Of a stretch of 64,000 nt of DNA, positions 1 through 8,586 are shown in pieces. How positions within the stretch are numbered: position 1 is the first letter of the stretch; each line of letters starts with the position of its first letter. Both the position numbers and the translations under genes were made by a program. The notes under the pieces were generated by a model. The model saw only the letters and a program-made list of their open reading frames with translations, was not told the origin of the DNA and did not search any database. The DNA lies in NCBI GenBank assembly GCA_963698645.1, contig CAVORP010000001.1, forward strand, positions 62,001 through 126,000, read 5' to 3'. The DNA is from Ovoidimarina sp963698645. GTDB taxonomy: Bacteria > Pseudomonadota > Alphaproteobacteria > Rhodobacterales > Rhodobacteraceae.

Positions 1-2
1 CC

Positions 3-38
3 ACGCGCGACGTCTACACTACCTTGTCAGTAGCATGA
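3..38 (+). CDS. acoA: 3' end of 2-oxoacid/acetoin dehydrogenase E1 alpha (partial)
   Basis: An open frame enters from the left edge and reads TRDVYTTLSVA before a TGA at 36-38. That stop overlaps the ATG of the E1 beta gene at 35 (ATGA). In this enzyme family the alpha subunit gene directly precedes beta, so this is probably its last eleven codons. Only the position and the translational coupling support the call, because too little protein is visible for a homology judgement. Confidence 0.5.
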   Translation, partial: TRDVYTTLSVA

Positions 39-1045
39 ACATGCACAGCAAGACCGACCTGCGAGAGCTGTCATATGCCGAAGCAATACGCGAAGCCATG
101 GACATTGCCATGGCGGAGGACGACCGCGTCATCCTGATGGGCGAGGACATCGGTGTCTACGGTGGGGCGTTCGGTGTAACCGGTGATCTGGTCGAGAAAT
201 ATGGCACCGACCGCGTGATGGACACTCCGATTTCGGAGCTGGGAGGCGCCGGCGTCGCCGTTGGTGCGGCGCTTACCGGACTGCGGCCCATCTTCGAATT
301 CCAGTTTTCCGATTTTGCCACGCTGGCGATGGAGCAGATTGTCAATCAGGCCGCCAAGCTGCGTTACATGCTCGGCGGCACCATCTCTGTACCACTGGTC
401 ATGCGATTCCCCAGCGGTTCCGGCACCGGGGCAGCTGCGCAGCACTCGCAAAGCCTCGAGGCATGGACGGCCCATGTGCCGGGATTGAAGGTGGTACAAC
501 CCGCGACACCGGCAGATGCCAAGGGACTGCTTCTGGCGGCGCTGGATGATCCCGATCCGGTGATGATCTACGAGCACAAACTTCTCTACAAGATGAAGGG
601 GCACGTGCCGGAGGGGCGCTACACCACGCCGATCGGCAAGGCCGCAGTTGTGCGTGAAGGCAAGGACCTGACCATCGTCGCCACGGCGATCATGGTGCAC
701 AAGGCGTTGGATGCAGCCACCAAGCTGGCCGACAACGGCATTGATACAGAGGTAATCGACTTGCGCACAATCCGTCCAATGGATCGCGATACCGTGCTGG
801 CCTCGGTGCGCAAGACAGGTCGGCTTCTCTGCGTCTACGAAGGCGTCAAAACCCTGGGCGTCGGCGCCGAGGTCTCTGCAATGGTCGCGGAAAGCGATGC
901 CTTCGATTTCCTCGATGCGCCAATAATTCGTCTCGGCGGGGCAGAATGCCCGATCCCCTATAACCCCGAGTTGGAAAAAGCTGCTGTTCCACAGGTGCCC
1001 GACATTCTGGAGGCTGCAAGGAACATCGTCACGGGTCGATTCTGA
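35..1045 (+). CDS. acoB: Acetoin/pyruvate-type dehydrogenase E1 component, beta subunit
   Basis: Thiamine-diphosphate-dependent E1 beta subunit (336 aa) of a 2-oxoacid/acetoin dehydrogenase complex; with E1 alpha it decarboxylates the substrate and passes the acyl group to lipoyl-E2. Visible family marks are the N-terminal MGEDIGVYGGAFGVT segment (about residues 35-49), the DTPISE stretch, and a C-terminal transketolase domain with VIDLRTIRPMD. Length is normal for a beta subunit. It overlaps the preceding reading frame by ATGA, and its TGA overlaps the E2 start (TGATG), so the three genes are translationally coupled. The fused hydrolase in the next gene favours acetoin over pyruvate as substrate; that choice is inferred. 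Confidence 0.9.
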   Translation: MNMHSKTDLRELSYAEAIREAMDIAMAEDDRVILMGEDIGVYGGAFGVTGDLVEKYGTDRVMDTPISELGGAGVAVGAALTGLRPIFEFQFSDFATLAMEQIVNQAAKLRYMLGGTISVPLVMRFPSGSGTGAAAQHSQSLEAWTAHVPGLKVVQPATPADAKGLLLAALDDPDPVMIYEHKLLYKMKGHVPEGRYTTPIGKAAVVREGKDLTIVATAIMVHKALDAATKLADNGIDTEVIDLRTIRPMDRDTVLASVRKTGRLLCVYEGVKTLGVGAEVSAMVAESDAFDFLDAPIIRLGGAECPIPYNPELEKAAVPQVPDILEAARNIVTGRF

Positions 1046-2325
1046 TGCCCATCGAAGTGATCATGCCAAAGGTCGACATGGACATGGCTTCGGGCAAGAT
1101 CATGTCGTGGCATGTGGCCGACGGTGAGACGGTCCGCAAGGGCGACCCCCTGTTCGATATCGAAACCGACAAGGCCGCGATGGAGGTCGAAGCCCCGGCG
1201 GATGGTATACTGCAACACACGGCCCCGGAAGGCGCAGAGATCCCGATCGGTCAGCCTTGTGCATGGCTCTACGCCAAAGGCGAAATGGTCGGTGCACAGC
1301 CCGCACCCTTCCCCGCCACAGCAGAAATCGCCCCCGGCCCTGAACCCGCATCGGAAGCGTCTTTCTCCCCTTCGCTGGATATCGTTTTCGAAACCGCTGC
1401 AGAATCCGGCAAGGCTCGGGCCACGCCCCGTGCGCGGGCCTTGGCTGCAGAAAACGGTCTGGATATCTCGAACATAGACGGAACAGGGCCACGTGGTCGC
1501 GTTCAGGCCGAAGATGTGCGCGATGCGCTCCGAACCCGCGGGACGATCGCAGCTCCCATAGTATTCCGGGCCGAAACCGGAACGCTTGCCGTCACACGCT
1601 CCAAAGGGGGGACGGGCACGCCCATCGTCCTGATCCACGGCTTCGCCAGCGACGCAACCTCGTGGGCTCCGGTCGAAGCGCATCTGAAGCACCGACCCCT
1701 GATCCGCATCGACCTGCCGGGCCACGGCAAGTCTCCGAAACTGAAGATCGCCAACTTCGCAGCCCTCGCGAAGGTGATGCGCAACGCGTTCGACGCCCTT
1801 GACCTCGAAAACGCGCATCTCGTCGGCCACAGCCTCGGTGGCGCGATCAGTCTTGCCCTGGCCGATACGCGACCAAGGTCGTTGTCCTCCCTGACGCTGA
1901 TCGCGCCCGCCGGCCTTGGCCCCGATATGGACCGAGCCGCCCTGTCCGGCATCTGCAATGCAACTCGTCCCGAAAGCCTCGGACCCTGGCTCAAGAGATT
2001 TGTGGCGAACGAGGGGATCATCACCGAAAGCTATGTGCGTCTCGCCATGGCCGGACGCAGCGATCCAAATCTGCGCGCCGCCCAGCGAGCGCTTGCAGAT
2101 ACCCTGTTCCCCGATGGCGTTCAGGCCTTCGACCTGCGCGCCGCGCTTGACCGGATCGACACGCCGACCCGCATCATTTGGGGCAAGCAGGACGCGATCA
2201 TTCCGTGGAAACACGCCTTGCGCGCGCCCGGAAAGGTCGCACTGCATCTCTTTGACGGGATCGGCCACATGCCGCAGATCGAGCTTGCCGAAGAGGTTGG
2301 CAAGATCATAGGGTCCAATGCGTGA
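1045..2325 (+). CDS. acoC: Acetoin dehydrogenase E2, dihydrolipoyl acyltransferase with alpha/beta-hydrolase domain
   Basis: E2 component (426 aa) that carries acyl groups on lipoate. Residues 1-76 are a lipoyl domain with the modified lysine in ETDKAAM (Lys43). A flexible Ala/Pro/Glu linker follows, then a peripheral-subunit-binding domain at about 125-160 (RARALAAENG, GPRGRV). From about residue 170 the usual CAT acyltransferase domain is replaced by an alpha/beta-hydrolase fold: oxyanion segment LIHGFASD, nucleophile elbow GHSLGG (Ser263), acid region GKQDAIIP and catalytic His in GIGHMP. This architecture is the AcoC type known from acetoin dehydrogenase clusters. A C-terminal catalytic HxxxD acyltransferase motif was not found. 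Confidence 0.9.
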   Translation: MPIEVIMPKVDMDMASGKIMSWHVADGETVRKGDPLFDIETDKAAMEVEAPADGILQHTAPEGAEIPIGQPCAWLYAKGEMVGAQPAPFPATAEIAPGPEPASEASFSPSLDIVFETAAESGKARATPRARALAAENGLDISNIDGTGPRGRVQAEDVRDALRTRGTIAAPIVFRAETGTLAVTRSKGGTGTPIVLIHGFASDATSWAPVEAHLKHRPLIRIDLPGHGKSPKLKIANFAALAKVMRNAFDALDLENAHLVGHSLGGAISLALADTRPRSLSSLTLIAPAGLGPDMDRAALSGICNATRPESLGPWLKRFVANEGIITESYVRLAMAGRSDPNLRAAQRALADTLFPDGVQAFDLRAALDRIDTPTRIIWGKQDAIIPWKHALRAPGKVALHLFDGIGHMPQIELAEEVGKIIGSNA

Positions 2326-2361
2326 TCAGGTTTCTTGCGTTGCCAATACGAGGTGTCCGTG

Positions 2362-3381
2362 ATGACCAAGGACAATTTCGGCAAGGCGGGCTCTTCCGGA
2401 GGAAGAACAATCCCAACAACAAATGATGAACTTCGAATAAGGGCCGCCTGGCTTTATTTTATCGAAGGCATGACCCAATCGGATGTCGCCCAGAAGCTTG
2501 GCGTGAACCGGATCATGGTCACCCGCCTTCTGTCGGAAGCGAAGAAGCGGGGCGAAGTTGTTGTCCGGATCAAGTCGGAACTCACCTCCCTGATCGAATT
2601 GCAGCGACTGCTCGAAGATCGGTTCAGGCTAGAACGCGCCATCATCGCCCCGCTTGAAAACGCCGAGGACGACCCTACCCGGGTGATCGCCGCCGCCGCG
2701 GGCTCCTATGTGTCAGGGGAAATGCGGGACAACATCACGGTTGGAGTTGGCTGGGGCAAGACGCTGCATGCCATGCTCCCCTATATCGAACCAACCTCGC
2801 TTGACGACGTGCGCGTAGTCTCACTTCTGGGCGGGATCGCGCAGGCACGTCGTTTCAATCCGGCCGAATTTGCGTGGCAATTCGCCGAGATATTCGAGGC
2901 GGAAGGTTATCTGATCTCTGCGCCGGCAGTGGTCAACTCTGTCCAGACGCGCCATGCACTTCTCGAGGATTGCGGTTTGGATCAGATCCTCCTTTTGGCC
3001 GAGGCATGTGATATGGTGCTATTGTCGTGCGGAGGCATCACGACTTTAACGACATCATACCGCTCCGGACATATCACCGAAGCAGAGCGACAGTCACTGA
3101 TCGACGCGGGCGCTGTCGGGGATATCCTCTATCATTTCCTCGACAAAGAGGGCCGTCTGGTTGATCACCCGGTCAATTCGCGGTCCATTTCAATGCCTTT
3201 CGAGCGGTTGAAGCGCATTCCCAAGAAGGTGCTGATCTCTGGTGGACGTGAAAAGATCGAGATGCTGCACGCCTCGCTCAAGTCACTTGATCCGAGTGTT
3301 CTGATCACTGATGAAATCACAGCGAACGCGCTGTTGGATAGGGCGGACACTGGGGCTCGAACTCTTGAGGCCGGCGCCTAG
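2362..3381 (+). CDS. SorC/DeoR-family sugar-binding transcriptional regulator
   Basis: DNA-binding regulator of the SorC family. The N-terminal helix-turn-helix spans roughly residues 25-60 (MTQSDVAQKLGVNRIMVTRL), followed by the large effector-binding domain seen in SorC/CggR proteins, with VGVGWGKTLHAM and VVSLLGGIAQ. These proteins bind phosphorylated sugars or polyols. The ATG at 2362 is preferred over an upstream in-frame ATG at 2335 because it lies closer to the conserved N terminus; the evidence is modest. It starts 36 bases after acoC on the same strand and may regulate that operon, which is inferred from position only. Confidence 0.82.
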   Translation: MTKDNFGKAGSSGGRTIPTTNDELRIRAAWLYFIEGMTQSDVAQKLGVNRIMVTRLLSEAKKRGEVVVRIKSELTSLIELQRLLEDRFRLERAIIAPLENAEDDPTRVIAAAAGSYVSGEMRDNITVGVGWGKTLHAMLPYIEPTSLDDVRVVSLLGGIAQARRFNPAEFAWQFAEIFEAEGYLISAPAVVNSVQTRHALLEDCGLDQILLLAEACDMVLLSCGGITTLTTSYRSGHITEAERQSLIDAGAVGDILYHFLDKEGRLVDHPVNSRSISMPFERLKRIPKKVLISGGREKIEMLHASLKSLDPSVLITDEITANALLDRADTGARTLEAGA

Positions 3382-3402
3382 GTCCAATCGATCGTTTGGA
3401 AA

Positions 3403-3421
3403 CCGGGCGACGATTGCCCGG
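3403..3421 (+). other. GC-rich hairpin after the SorC gene
   Basis: A six-base-pair stem (CCGGGC / GCCCGG) with a seven-base loop lies 22 bases after the SorC stop codon. No T-run follows, so it is at best a weak or factor-assisted terminator, or an mRNA 3'-end stabiliser. Confidence 0.3.
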
Positions 3422-3512
3422 CTGCGAAGATTGGGCCGACCGGCAGCATAGTCAGAATGAAACACCCTCAAACGGGCTATGAAACAATGCCGAAACGCGT
3501 ATATACTTTGGA

Positions 3513-4229
3513 ATGAACGGGTTAGCAGAGATGTCAAAGTCACCTACTTTCAGTTTTCTTCCAGATTTGAAAATGCCGCTTCGTGATGCCCTGCGTGGAG
3601 TTGCAACTCTGGCCGATGCCACGGAGGATGCACTTGAACCTGCGACAAAGCTTTTACCGGAAGCGCTGCAATCGCAGTTTCGTGCCGCGTTGGAGTCGAT
3701 TGAACAGGCGGGAAAACGTTTGATCACAACCCCGATTGATACGGACGATATTCTGACCGCATCGAAGTTTTTCACGGCGTCCGACACTGATCCCCAGAGC
3801 TGCACCGCTTGTGCCCAGGTAATCGTATACGCTTGGGATCACCTGCACGCTGCAAGCAGCGATCATCGCCACATGATCAGCGAAACCATCGTCGCCGACC
3901 GGCTGGCGCGTGCGAGTGAAGCCCACCAGATGCGCGGAGCCGAATTTGCCGCGAACCTGATCACGGATATCAGAAACTCGTCCGCAGTCGGTCGCATGCC
4001 GGGGCTGGCGCGCGGGATAACTGCCGAGGACGAGACGCGGCTCGATCCTGCCTTTCTCTCCATTGCAATCTGGCTTCTGTCGGGTCGCGCGACGACGATG
4101 GCTGAGGAGGAGAAAGTACTTGATCTTTCTCTCGCTCTGGTACGCGCGTTGCATACCGACGCGCTTGACCTGTTCCATGATCGCGTTTTGTTGACCCGAT
4201 TTCTTGCGGACACCGCGACGCATCTCTAG
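3513..4229 (+). CDS. Hypothetical protein, helical, family not recognised
   Basis: A 238-residue soluble protein rich in alanine, leucine, Asp and Glu, predicted mostly helical, with no signal peptide and no long hydrophobic segment. One Cys-x-x-Cys pair sits near residue 95 (QSCTACAQV). The start could be ATG 3513 or ATG 3531; neither has a strong ribosome-binding site. Only five bases separate it from the next unknown gene, so the two are probably co-transcribed and may work together. I do not recognise the family. Base composition and codon use look like the neighbours, arguing for a native gene. Confidence 0.6.
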   Translation: MNGLAEMSKSPTFSFLPDLKMPLRDALRGVATLADATEDALEPATKLLPEALQSQFRAALESIEQAGKRLITTPIDTDDILTASKFFTASDTDPQSCTACAQVIVYAWDHLHAASSDHRHMISETIVADRLARASEAHQMRGAEFAANLITDIRNSSAVGRMPGLARGITAEDETRLDPAFLSIAIWLLSGRATTMAEEEKVLDLSLALVRALHTDALDLFHDRVLLTRFLADTATHL

Positions 4230-4234
4230 GAGCA

Positions 4235-4855
4235 ATGGCCATGAGCTTGCCGGAAACACAGGACTTGGATCAACCGTTGCGGAAGTCCGCACAACGTTTG
4301 CGCTGGTTCGTCGATGCATTCGAGCGCCAGGTGCACAACACCCAAATCCAGACCGGCAATCGCTTTTCCATTGATCGAGATGCACTGGCCGAAGTCTTTG
4401 CAGAGTGGCTCAAGGCCTTCGAGGCACAAAAACCCAAGCAGGACGATGACAAACCCGCCTATGTGGGATTTGCGGCGGGTCTCATGCTTCGGACCCTGAT
4501 CAAGAAGGGCCCTGTCTCTCTTCTAGAAAGACCTTCCGGCGCGGACGAATCTAACCCGGCCTATTTCTGGCCCGAGGGCTATCTCTACGTGGCCTTCTGC
4601 CTGAATGTCCGAGGTCTCGTGCTTGAAACCGATTTCCACTCGGAACAACATACAAGCACCGTTCTGAACGAAACCCGGACGTGGTGGAGCTTTCGCGAGA
4701 ACGTGAACGAGGATCCGTCGCTTGCAATAGCCTTCCTAGATCTCTTCGCTGGCGATCAACCTGAATGGACAATGCCGGAATTGTTCCGCACCGGTCGCGT
4801 GCGCGAAATCGCGAGCCATTTCTATGCAAAAGACGTCATCGAAACGGATGAATAG
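4235..4855 (+). CDS. Hypothetical protein, family not recognised
   Basis: A 206-residue acidic protein without signal peptide or membrane segments. Its central part is aromatic-rich (PAYFWPEGYLYVAFCLNVRG around residues 107-126), followed by TWWSFREN and a C-terminal acidic tail. The first third (LRWFVDAFERQV, ALAEVFAEWLKAFEAQ) looks amphipathic-helical and could mediate protein contacts. It follows the previous unknown gene with a five-base gap and lies 72 bases before the ispD-type gene. Alternative start ATG at 4241. I cannot assign a function. Confidence 0.6.
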   Translation: MAMSLPETQDLDQPLRKSAQRLRWFVDAFERQVHNTQIQTGNRFSIDRDALAEVFAEWLKAFEAQKPKQDDDKPAYVGFAAGLMLRTLIKKGPVSLLERPSGADESNPAYFWPEGYLYVAFCLNVRGLVLETDFHSEQHTSTVLNETRTWWSFRENVNEDPSLAIAFLDLFAGDQPEWTMPELFRTGRVREIASHFYAKDVIETDE

Positions 4856-4927
4856 TCCCAACATGAGTCCCAAGTCTTCGTCATCGGTCATGATCGCTTC
4901 CATCATGCTCGGAGAGGATCGCATCGC

Positions 4928-5611
4928 GTGTCGGTAGCGGTGATCATCGTCGCCGCCGGACGCGGGCGCCGGCTTGGTGCCGAGCTTCCGAAGCAATACC
5001 TCCCGCTGGGAGAAAGCACATCTATCCGCCTTGCGATCGAGGCTTTCTTGCGGGTCCAAGAGGTTCATTGGCTGGTTCCGGTCATCCACCCCGCCGATCG
5101 TGACCTTTGTGCCGACGCCCTTGCGGGGCTCGACGACCTCCGCATTCTCTCGGCGGTCGACGGAGGCGAAACGCGCGCGCTTTCGGTCCGGCGTGGGTTG
5201 GAACGGCTTGAGGATCTCGAGCCAGATCGTGTCCTCATCCACGATGCGGCGCGACCGTTCGTGTCCGAAACCGTCATTCGCGAGGTGATTGCTGCCCTCG
5301 ACGAAAACGACGGAGCCTGCGCCGCCCTGCCGGTCGTTGATGCGCTCTGGAGAACGGACGGCGTCGCGGCTCAGGAACAGGTTCCGCGGGATGGCCTCTG
5401 GCGAGCCCAAACACCGCAAGGATTTCGCTTTCTCAAGATCCTGGACGCACACAGATCCCACAACGGCTCCGGCGCCGATGACGTGACCGTCGCACGCGAA
5501 GTCGGTCTCAATGTCAGGTTGGTCATCGGATCGGAGCAGAATTACAAGATCACAACGCAAGCGGACCTCAAGAGAGCGTTATACGATGTTGAAAAGTACA
5601 GATCAGGGTGA
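4928..5611 (+). CDS. ispD: 2-C-methyl-D-erythritol 4-phosphate cytidylyltransferase (IspD-type)
   Basis: A nucleotidyltransferase (227 aa) that would transfer CMP from CTP to 2-C-methyl-D-erythritol 4-phosphate in the non-mevalonate isoprenoid pathway. The N terminus carries the CTP-binding glycine-rich motif AAGRGRRLGAELPKQYLPL. Further family marks are HDAARPFV (about 103-110) and TPQGFRF. It starts with GTG. Many alphaproteobacteria use a bifunctional IspDF fusion; here the protein stops after the IspD domain and no IspF follows. It may thus be a stand-alone IspD, or a paralogous polyol-phosphate cytidylyltransferase of the same fold. Confidence 0.82.
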   Translation: MSVAVIIVAAGRGRRLGAELPKQYLPLGESTSIRLAIEAFLRVQEVHWLVPVIHPADRDLCADALAGLDDLRILSAVDGGETRALSVRRGLERLEDLEPDRVLIHDAARPFVSETVIREVIAALDENDGACAALPVVDALWRTDGVAAQEQVPRDGLWRAQTPQGFRFLKILDAHRSHNGSGADDVTVAREVGLNVRLVIGSEQNYKITTQADLKRALYDVEKYRSG

Positions 5612-5701
5612 GAGTTCAGGACCGGGAGATGCGTATCCGGCGATGATACGATGACTGCGCCCTCCGACAGCGCCCCGCCCGACATCAACCGTAACGGGCT
5701 C

Positions 5702-6671
5702 ATGACGGCACTGAGCTATGACCGCTACGGACCGCCAGAGGTGGTGCAGGTCACGCGGGTGCCGATCACCCGACCATGGACCCGGCGAGGTTCTGGTGCG
5801 CGTTCGCGCCAGCGCCGTGAATACCGGTGACTGGCGCATCCGCGCAGCCGCCTTTCCGGGTATCCTTGCCTTGGTCGGTCGGTTGATCTACGGCCTGACG
5901 GCACCCCGAAACCCGCTCCTGGGCAGCGAATTCGCCGGGGAGGTGCAGAGCGTGGGCTCACAGGTGACGCGGTTCAAACCGGGCGACCGTGTCTATGGGC
6001 TGGTGGCAACCGGAGGGGCCTCGGCGCAGTTCCTCGCGGTACCCGAGACGGATGCGATTGCAGCCATTCCGACCACGCTAGACTACGAAGAAGCCGCCAC
6101 TCTCCCGTTCGGAGGGCTTTGCGCGCTGAGTTTCCTATCGGATTTTGCGCACCTCTCACAGGGGCAAAGGCTCCTTGTTGTGGGCGCGTCGGGCGGTGTC
6201 GGCTGTTATGCTGTCCAGATCGGGAAGGCGCTTGGCTCGCATGTTACCGGCGTGGCGGGTCCTGACAGCCAAGGTTTTGTCGCAGGGCTTGGCGCCGACG
6301 CAACGATTGACTATCGTGAAAGTCCGCTGTCGCAGTGGCCGCAAGATTTCGACGTCATCCTCGACACCATCGGCACCCTCACCCCGAAAGACGCACGGCA
6401 GCTTCTCCGGAAGAACGGCCTTTTTCTGCCGCTCAACTTCGGTCTACGCGAAATCGGCGCTGCGCTGCTGAACCCTTTTCTCAACAAGAAGACTCGTCTG
6501 GCCGTGAATAAGGACACAGCGGAAGGTCTGGCGCAGCTTTCCAACCTTGTGCAATCGGGACAGCTGCGACCTGTCATCGACAGTCGCTTCCCTCTCGCCC
6601 GGGCAGAACTGGCCCACGCGAAGGTCGAAACCCGTCATCGGCAAGGATCCATCGTGCTCATCGTGGATTGA
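5702..6671 (+). pseudogene. Frameshifted NAD(P)-dependent quinone-oxidoreductase-like MDR protein
   Basis: Medium-chain dehydrogenase/reductase of the quinone-oxidoreductase/enoyl-reductase branch, about 322 aa once repaired. The frame starting MTALSYDRYGPPE at 5702 (or ATG 5651, 17 codons upstream) breaks near 5770 and resumes in another frame at GPGEVLVRVRASAVN. Removing one base restores the usual N-terminal sequence. The nucleotide-binding site is GASGGVGCYAVQIGKALG. The structural zinc lobe of true alcohol dehydrogenases is not evident, so it probably reduces quinones or enones with NADPH. It runs convergently into the ugp operon 43 bases away. Confidence 0.75.
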
Positions 6672-6714
6672 GCGTGGATATAATGCGCTTGTTCCGATCA
6701 AGAAGACCAGACAG

Positions 6715-7725
6715 CTAGCGACGACGTCCGTCCGGACCAAAGACCATCTCGGCGGATTCCTCCCAGACGACCCCCACCTCTTCTTTCTCGGAAGGGATCG
6801 GAACGGTTCCATCCTGCCTGACCGTGGCCAGCTGATCACCAGCCAATTTGAGATGCACCAGCGTCTCGGCCCCAAGGGGCTCGGCATACATCACCCGCCC
6901 AGTCGCTTTTCCCGCATTGGATGACGTGATCGCCATGTGCTCGGGCCGGATGCCGATCTGACAGCCCTGCAATGCCGCTGCCTCTGGTCCGAAGGGCACG
7001 AGAAAGTTCGTCGGCGGTGATCCGATGAAGCCTGCCACGAACGCCGTTTGAGGGTTGGAATACACTTCGAGAGGGGCACCGATCTGATCTGCAACGCCAC
7101 CGTTCATCACGATCATCCGGTCCGCCAGTGTCATGGCTTCGACCTGATCGTGGGTGACATAAAGCGAAGTTACCCCAAGATCCCTCTGCAATTGCTTGAT
7201 TTCAAGGCGCATCTGCACCCGAAGCTTCGCATCGAGGTTCGAAAGCGGCTCATCGAAAAGAAAGACCGCAGGTCGCCGGACAATTGCCCGCCCCATGGCC
7301 ACGCGCTGCCGCTGGCCACCGGACAACTCCCGGGGACGGCGCGCAAGATAGGGTTCAAGCTGAAGAAGGCGGGCGGCTTCAGCCACACGGGCCTCTATCT
7401 CGGGCTTGGGCGTTTTCGCGATTTTGAGACCATAGGCCATGTTTTCCGCAACCGACATATGTGGATAGAGCGCATAGTTCTGGAATACCATCGCGATATC
7501 CCGGTCCATGGGCTCTTTGTCGTTCACCCGGTTGCCGTTGATCCGGACCTCCCCCTGCGAGATCCCTTCAAGTCCGGCCACCATGCGCAGAAGCGTGGAT
7601 TTTCCACAGCCCGAGGGGCCGACAATGACGATGAACTCACCATCCTCAATATCGATATCGACACCATGGATGACCTCGGTCTTTCCATAGGATTTACGCA
7701 AGGAGTTGAGAGTTACGGTCGCCAT
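6715..7725 (-). CDS. ugpC: sn-glycerol-3-phosphate ABC transporter, ATP-binding protein UgpC
   Basis: ATPase subunit (336 aa) powering the Ugp importer. It has Walker A GPSGCGKSTLLR, Q-loop FQNYALYPHM, ABC signature LSGGQRQRVAMGRA and Walker B VFLFDEPLSNLD, then a C-terminal TOBE/regulatory region typical of the MalK/UgpC group. Its ATG immediately follows the TAG of the permease gene upstream. It is the last gene of the minus-strand ugpB-ugpA-ugpE-ugpC operon, whose order identifies the substrate class as glycerol 3-phosphate or glycerophosphodiesters. Confidence 0.9.
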   Translation of the reverse strand: MATVTLNSLRKSYGKTEVIHGVDIDIEDGEFIVIVGPSGCGKSTLLRMVAGLEGISQGEVRINGNRVNDKEPMDRDIAMVFQNYALYPHMSVAENMAYGLKIAKTPKPEIEARVAEAARLLQLEPYLARRPRELSGGQRQRVAMGRAIVRRPAVFLFDEPLSNLDAKLRVQMRLEIKQLQRDLGVTSLYVTHDQVEAMTLADRMIVMNGGVADQIGAPLEVYSNPQTAFVAGFIGSPPTNFLVPFGPEAAALQGCQIGIRPEHMAITSSNAGKATGRVMYAEPLGAETLVHLKLAGDQLATVRQDGTVPIPSEKEEVGVVWEESAEMVFGPDGRRR

Positions 7726-8586
7726 CTATTTCTCGCTGTCTACAAGTCCGCGGATAAAGAGTTTCTGCATGCCTATGACCACAAAGACAGGGGGGATCAT
7801 CGCAAGGATCGAAGTTGCCATGATCACCGGCCAGTCGGCGATGTCATCACCCGAAGGGAACATCTGCTTGATGCCCATGACGATCGTATTCATCGAGGGA
7901 TCGGTCGTGATCAGGAGCGGCCAGAGATACTGGTTCCAACCGTAGATGAACAGGATCACGAATAGGGCTGCGATGTTCGTGCGGCTCATCGGCAAGAGAA
8001 TGTCGAAAAAGAACTGCATCGGCCGCGCACCATCCACCCGCGCGGCTTCGGCGAGTTCGTCGGGTACGGTCATGAAGAACTGCCGAAAAAGGAAGGTTGC
8101 CGTCGCCGATGCGATCAGAGGAAAGATCAGTCCGGAATAGCTGTTCAGCATTCCGAAATTGGCCGCTACTTCGTAGGTTGGGACGATCCGCACCTCTACA
8201 GGCAGCATGAGCGTCAGGAAGATCAGCCAGAAGAACAGCTTTCGACCCGGGAACCGGAAATAAACGATGGCAAAGGCGGACAAAAGCGATATGGCGATCT
8301 TTCCCAGAGAGATGCCGAACGCCATGATTGCAGAGTTCATCAGCATCGTCGCAACGGGCGCATTGATGCCTGAGGTCAGCGCCTTCGAATAGTTCGCCCA
8401 GAACTGATCTCCCGGGAGAAGCGGCATGGGCGGGCGCACGATCTCGGGCTGGGTCACGGTCGAGGCGACGAAGGCCAACCAGATCGGAAAGAAGATGAAT
8501 GCCACACCGATGATCAGGCCAATATGGGTGAACCAGAGGCCCACACCCCGCCTTTCGACCATTCCCGTATGCCTATCCGTAGCCAT
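7726..8586 (-). CDS. ugpE: sn-glycerol-3-phosphate ABC transporter permease UgpE
   Basis: Inner-membrane permease (286 aa) with about six hydrophobic segments, starting with one at residues 17-40. The EAA loop that contacts the ATPase is visible as ELAEAARVDGARPMQFFFDI (about residues 180-200). The family is MalG/UgpE. Its ATG overlaps the stop of the upstream permease gene (TGATG) and its own TAG abuts the ugpC start, indicating tight coupling within the operon. Confidence 0.9.
   Translation of the reverse strand: MATDRHTGMVERRGVGLWFTHIGLIIGVAFIFFPIWLAFVASTVTQPEIVRPPMPLLPGDQFWANYSKALTSGINAPVATMLMNSAIMAFGISLGKIAISLLSAFAIVYFRFPGRKLFFWLIFLTLMLPVEVRIVPTYEVAANFGMLNSYSGLIFPLIASATATFLFRQFFMTVPDELAEAARVDGARPMQFFFDILLPMSRTNIAALFVILFIYGWNQYLWPLLITTDPSMNTIVMGIKQMFPSGDDIADWPVIMATSILAMIPPVFVVIGMQKLFIRGLVDSEK

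Noticed and set aside
958..2268. Long minus-strand open frame (436 codons) opposite acoB/acoC
   Set aside because: It is antisense to a well-supported lipoyl/hydrolase protein, has no recognisable domain and reflects high GC codon bias on the opposite strand.
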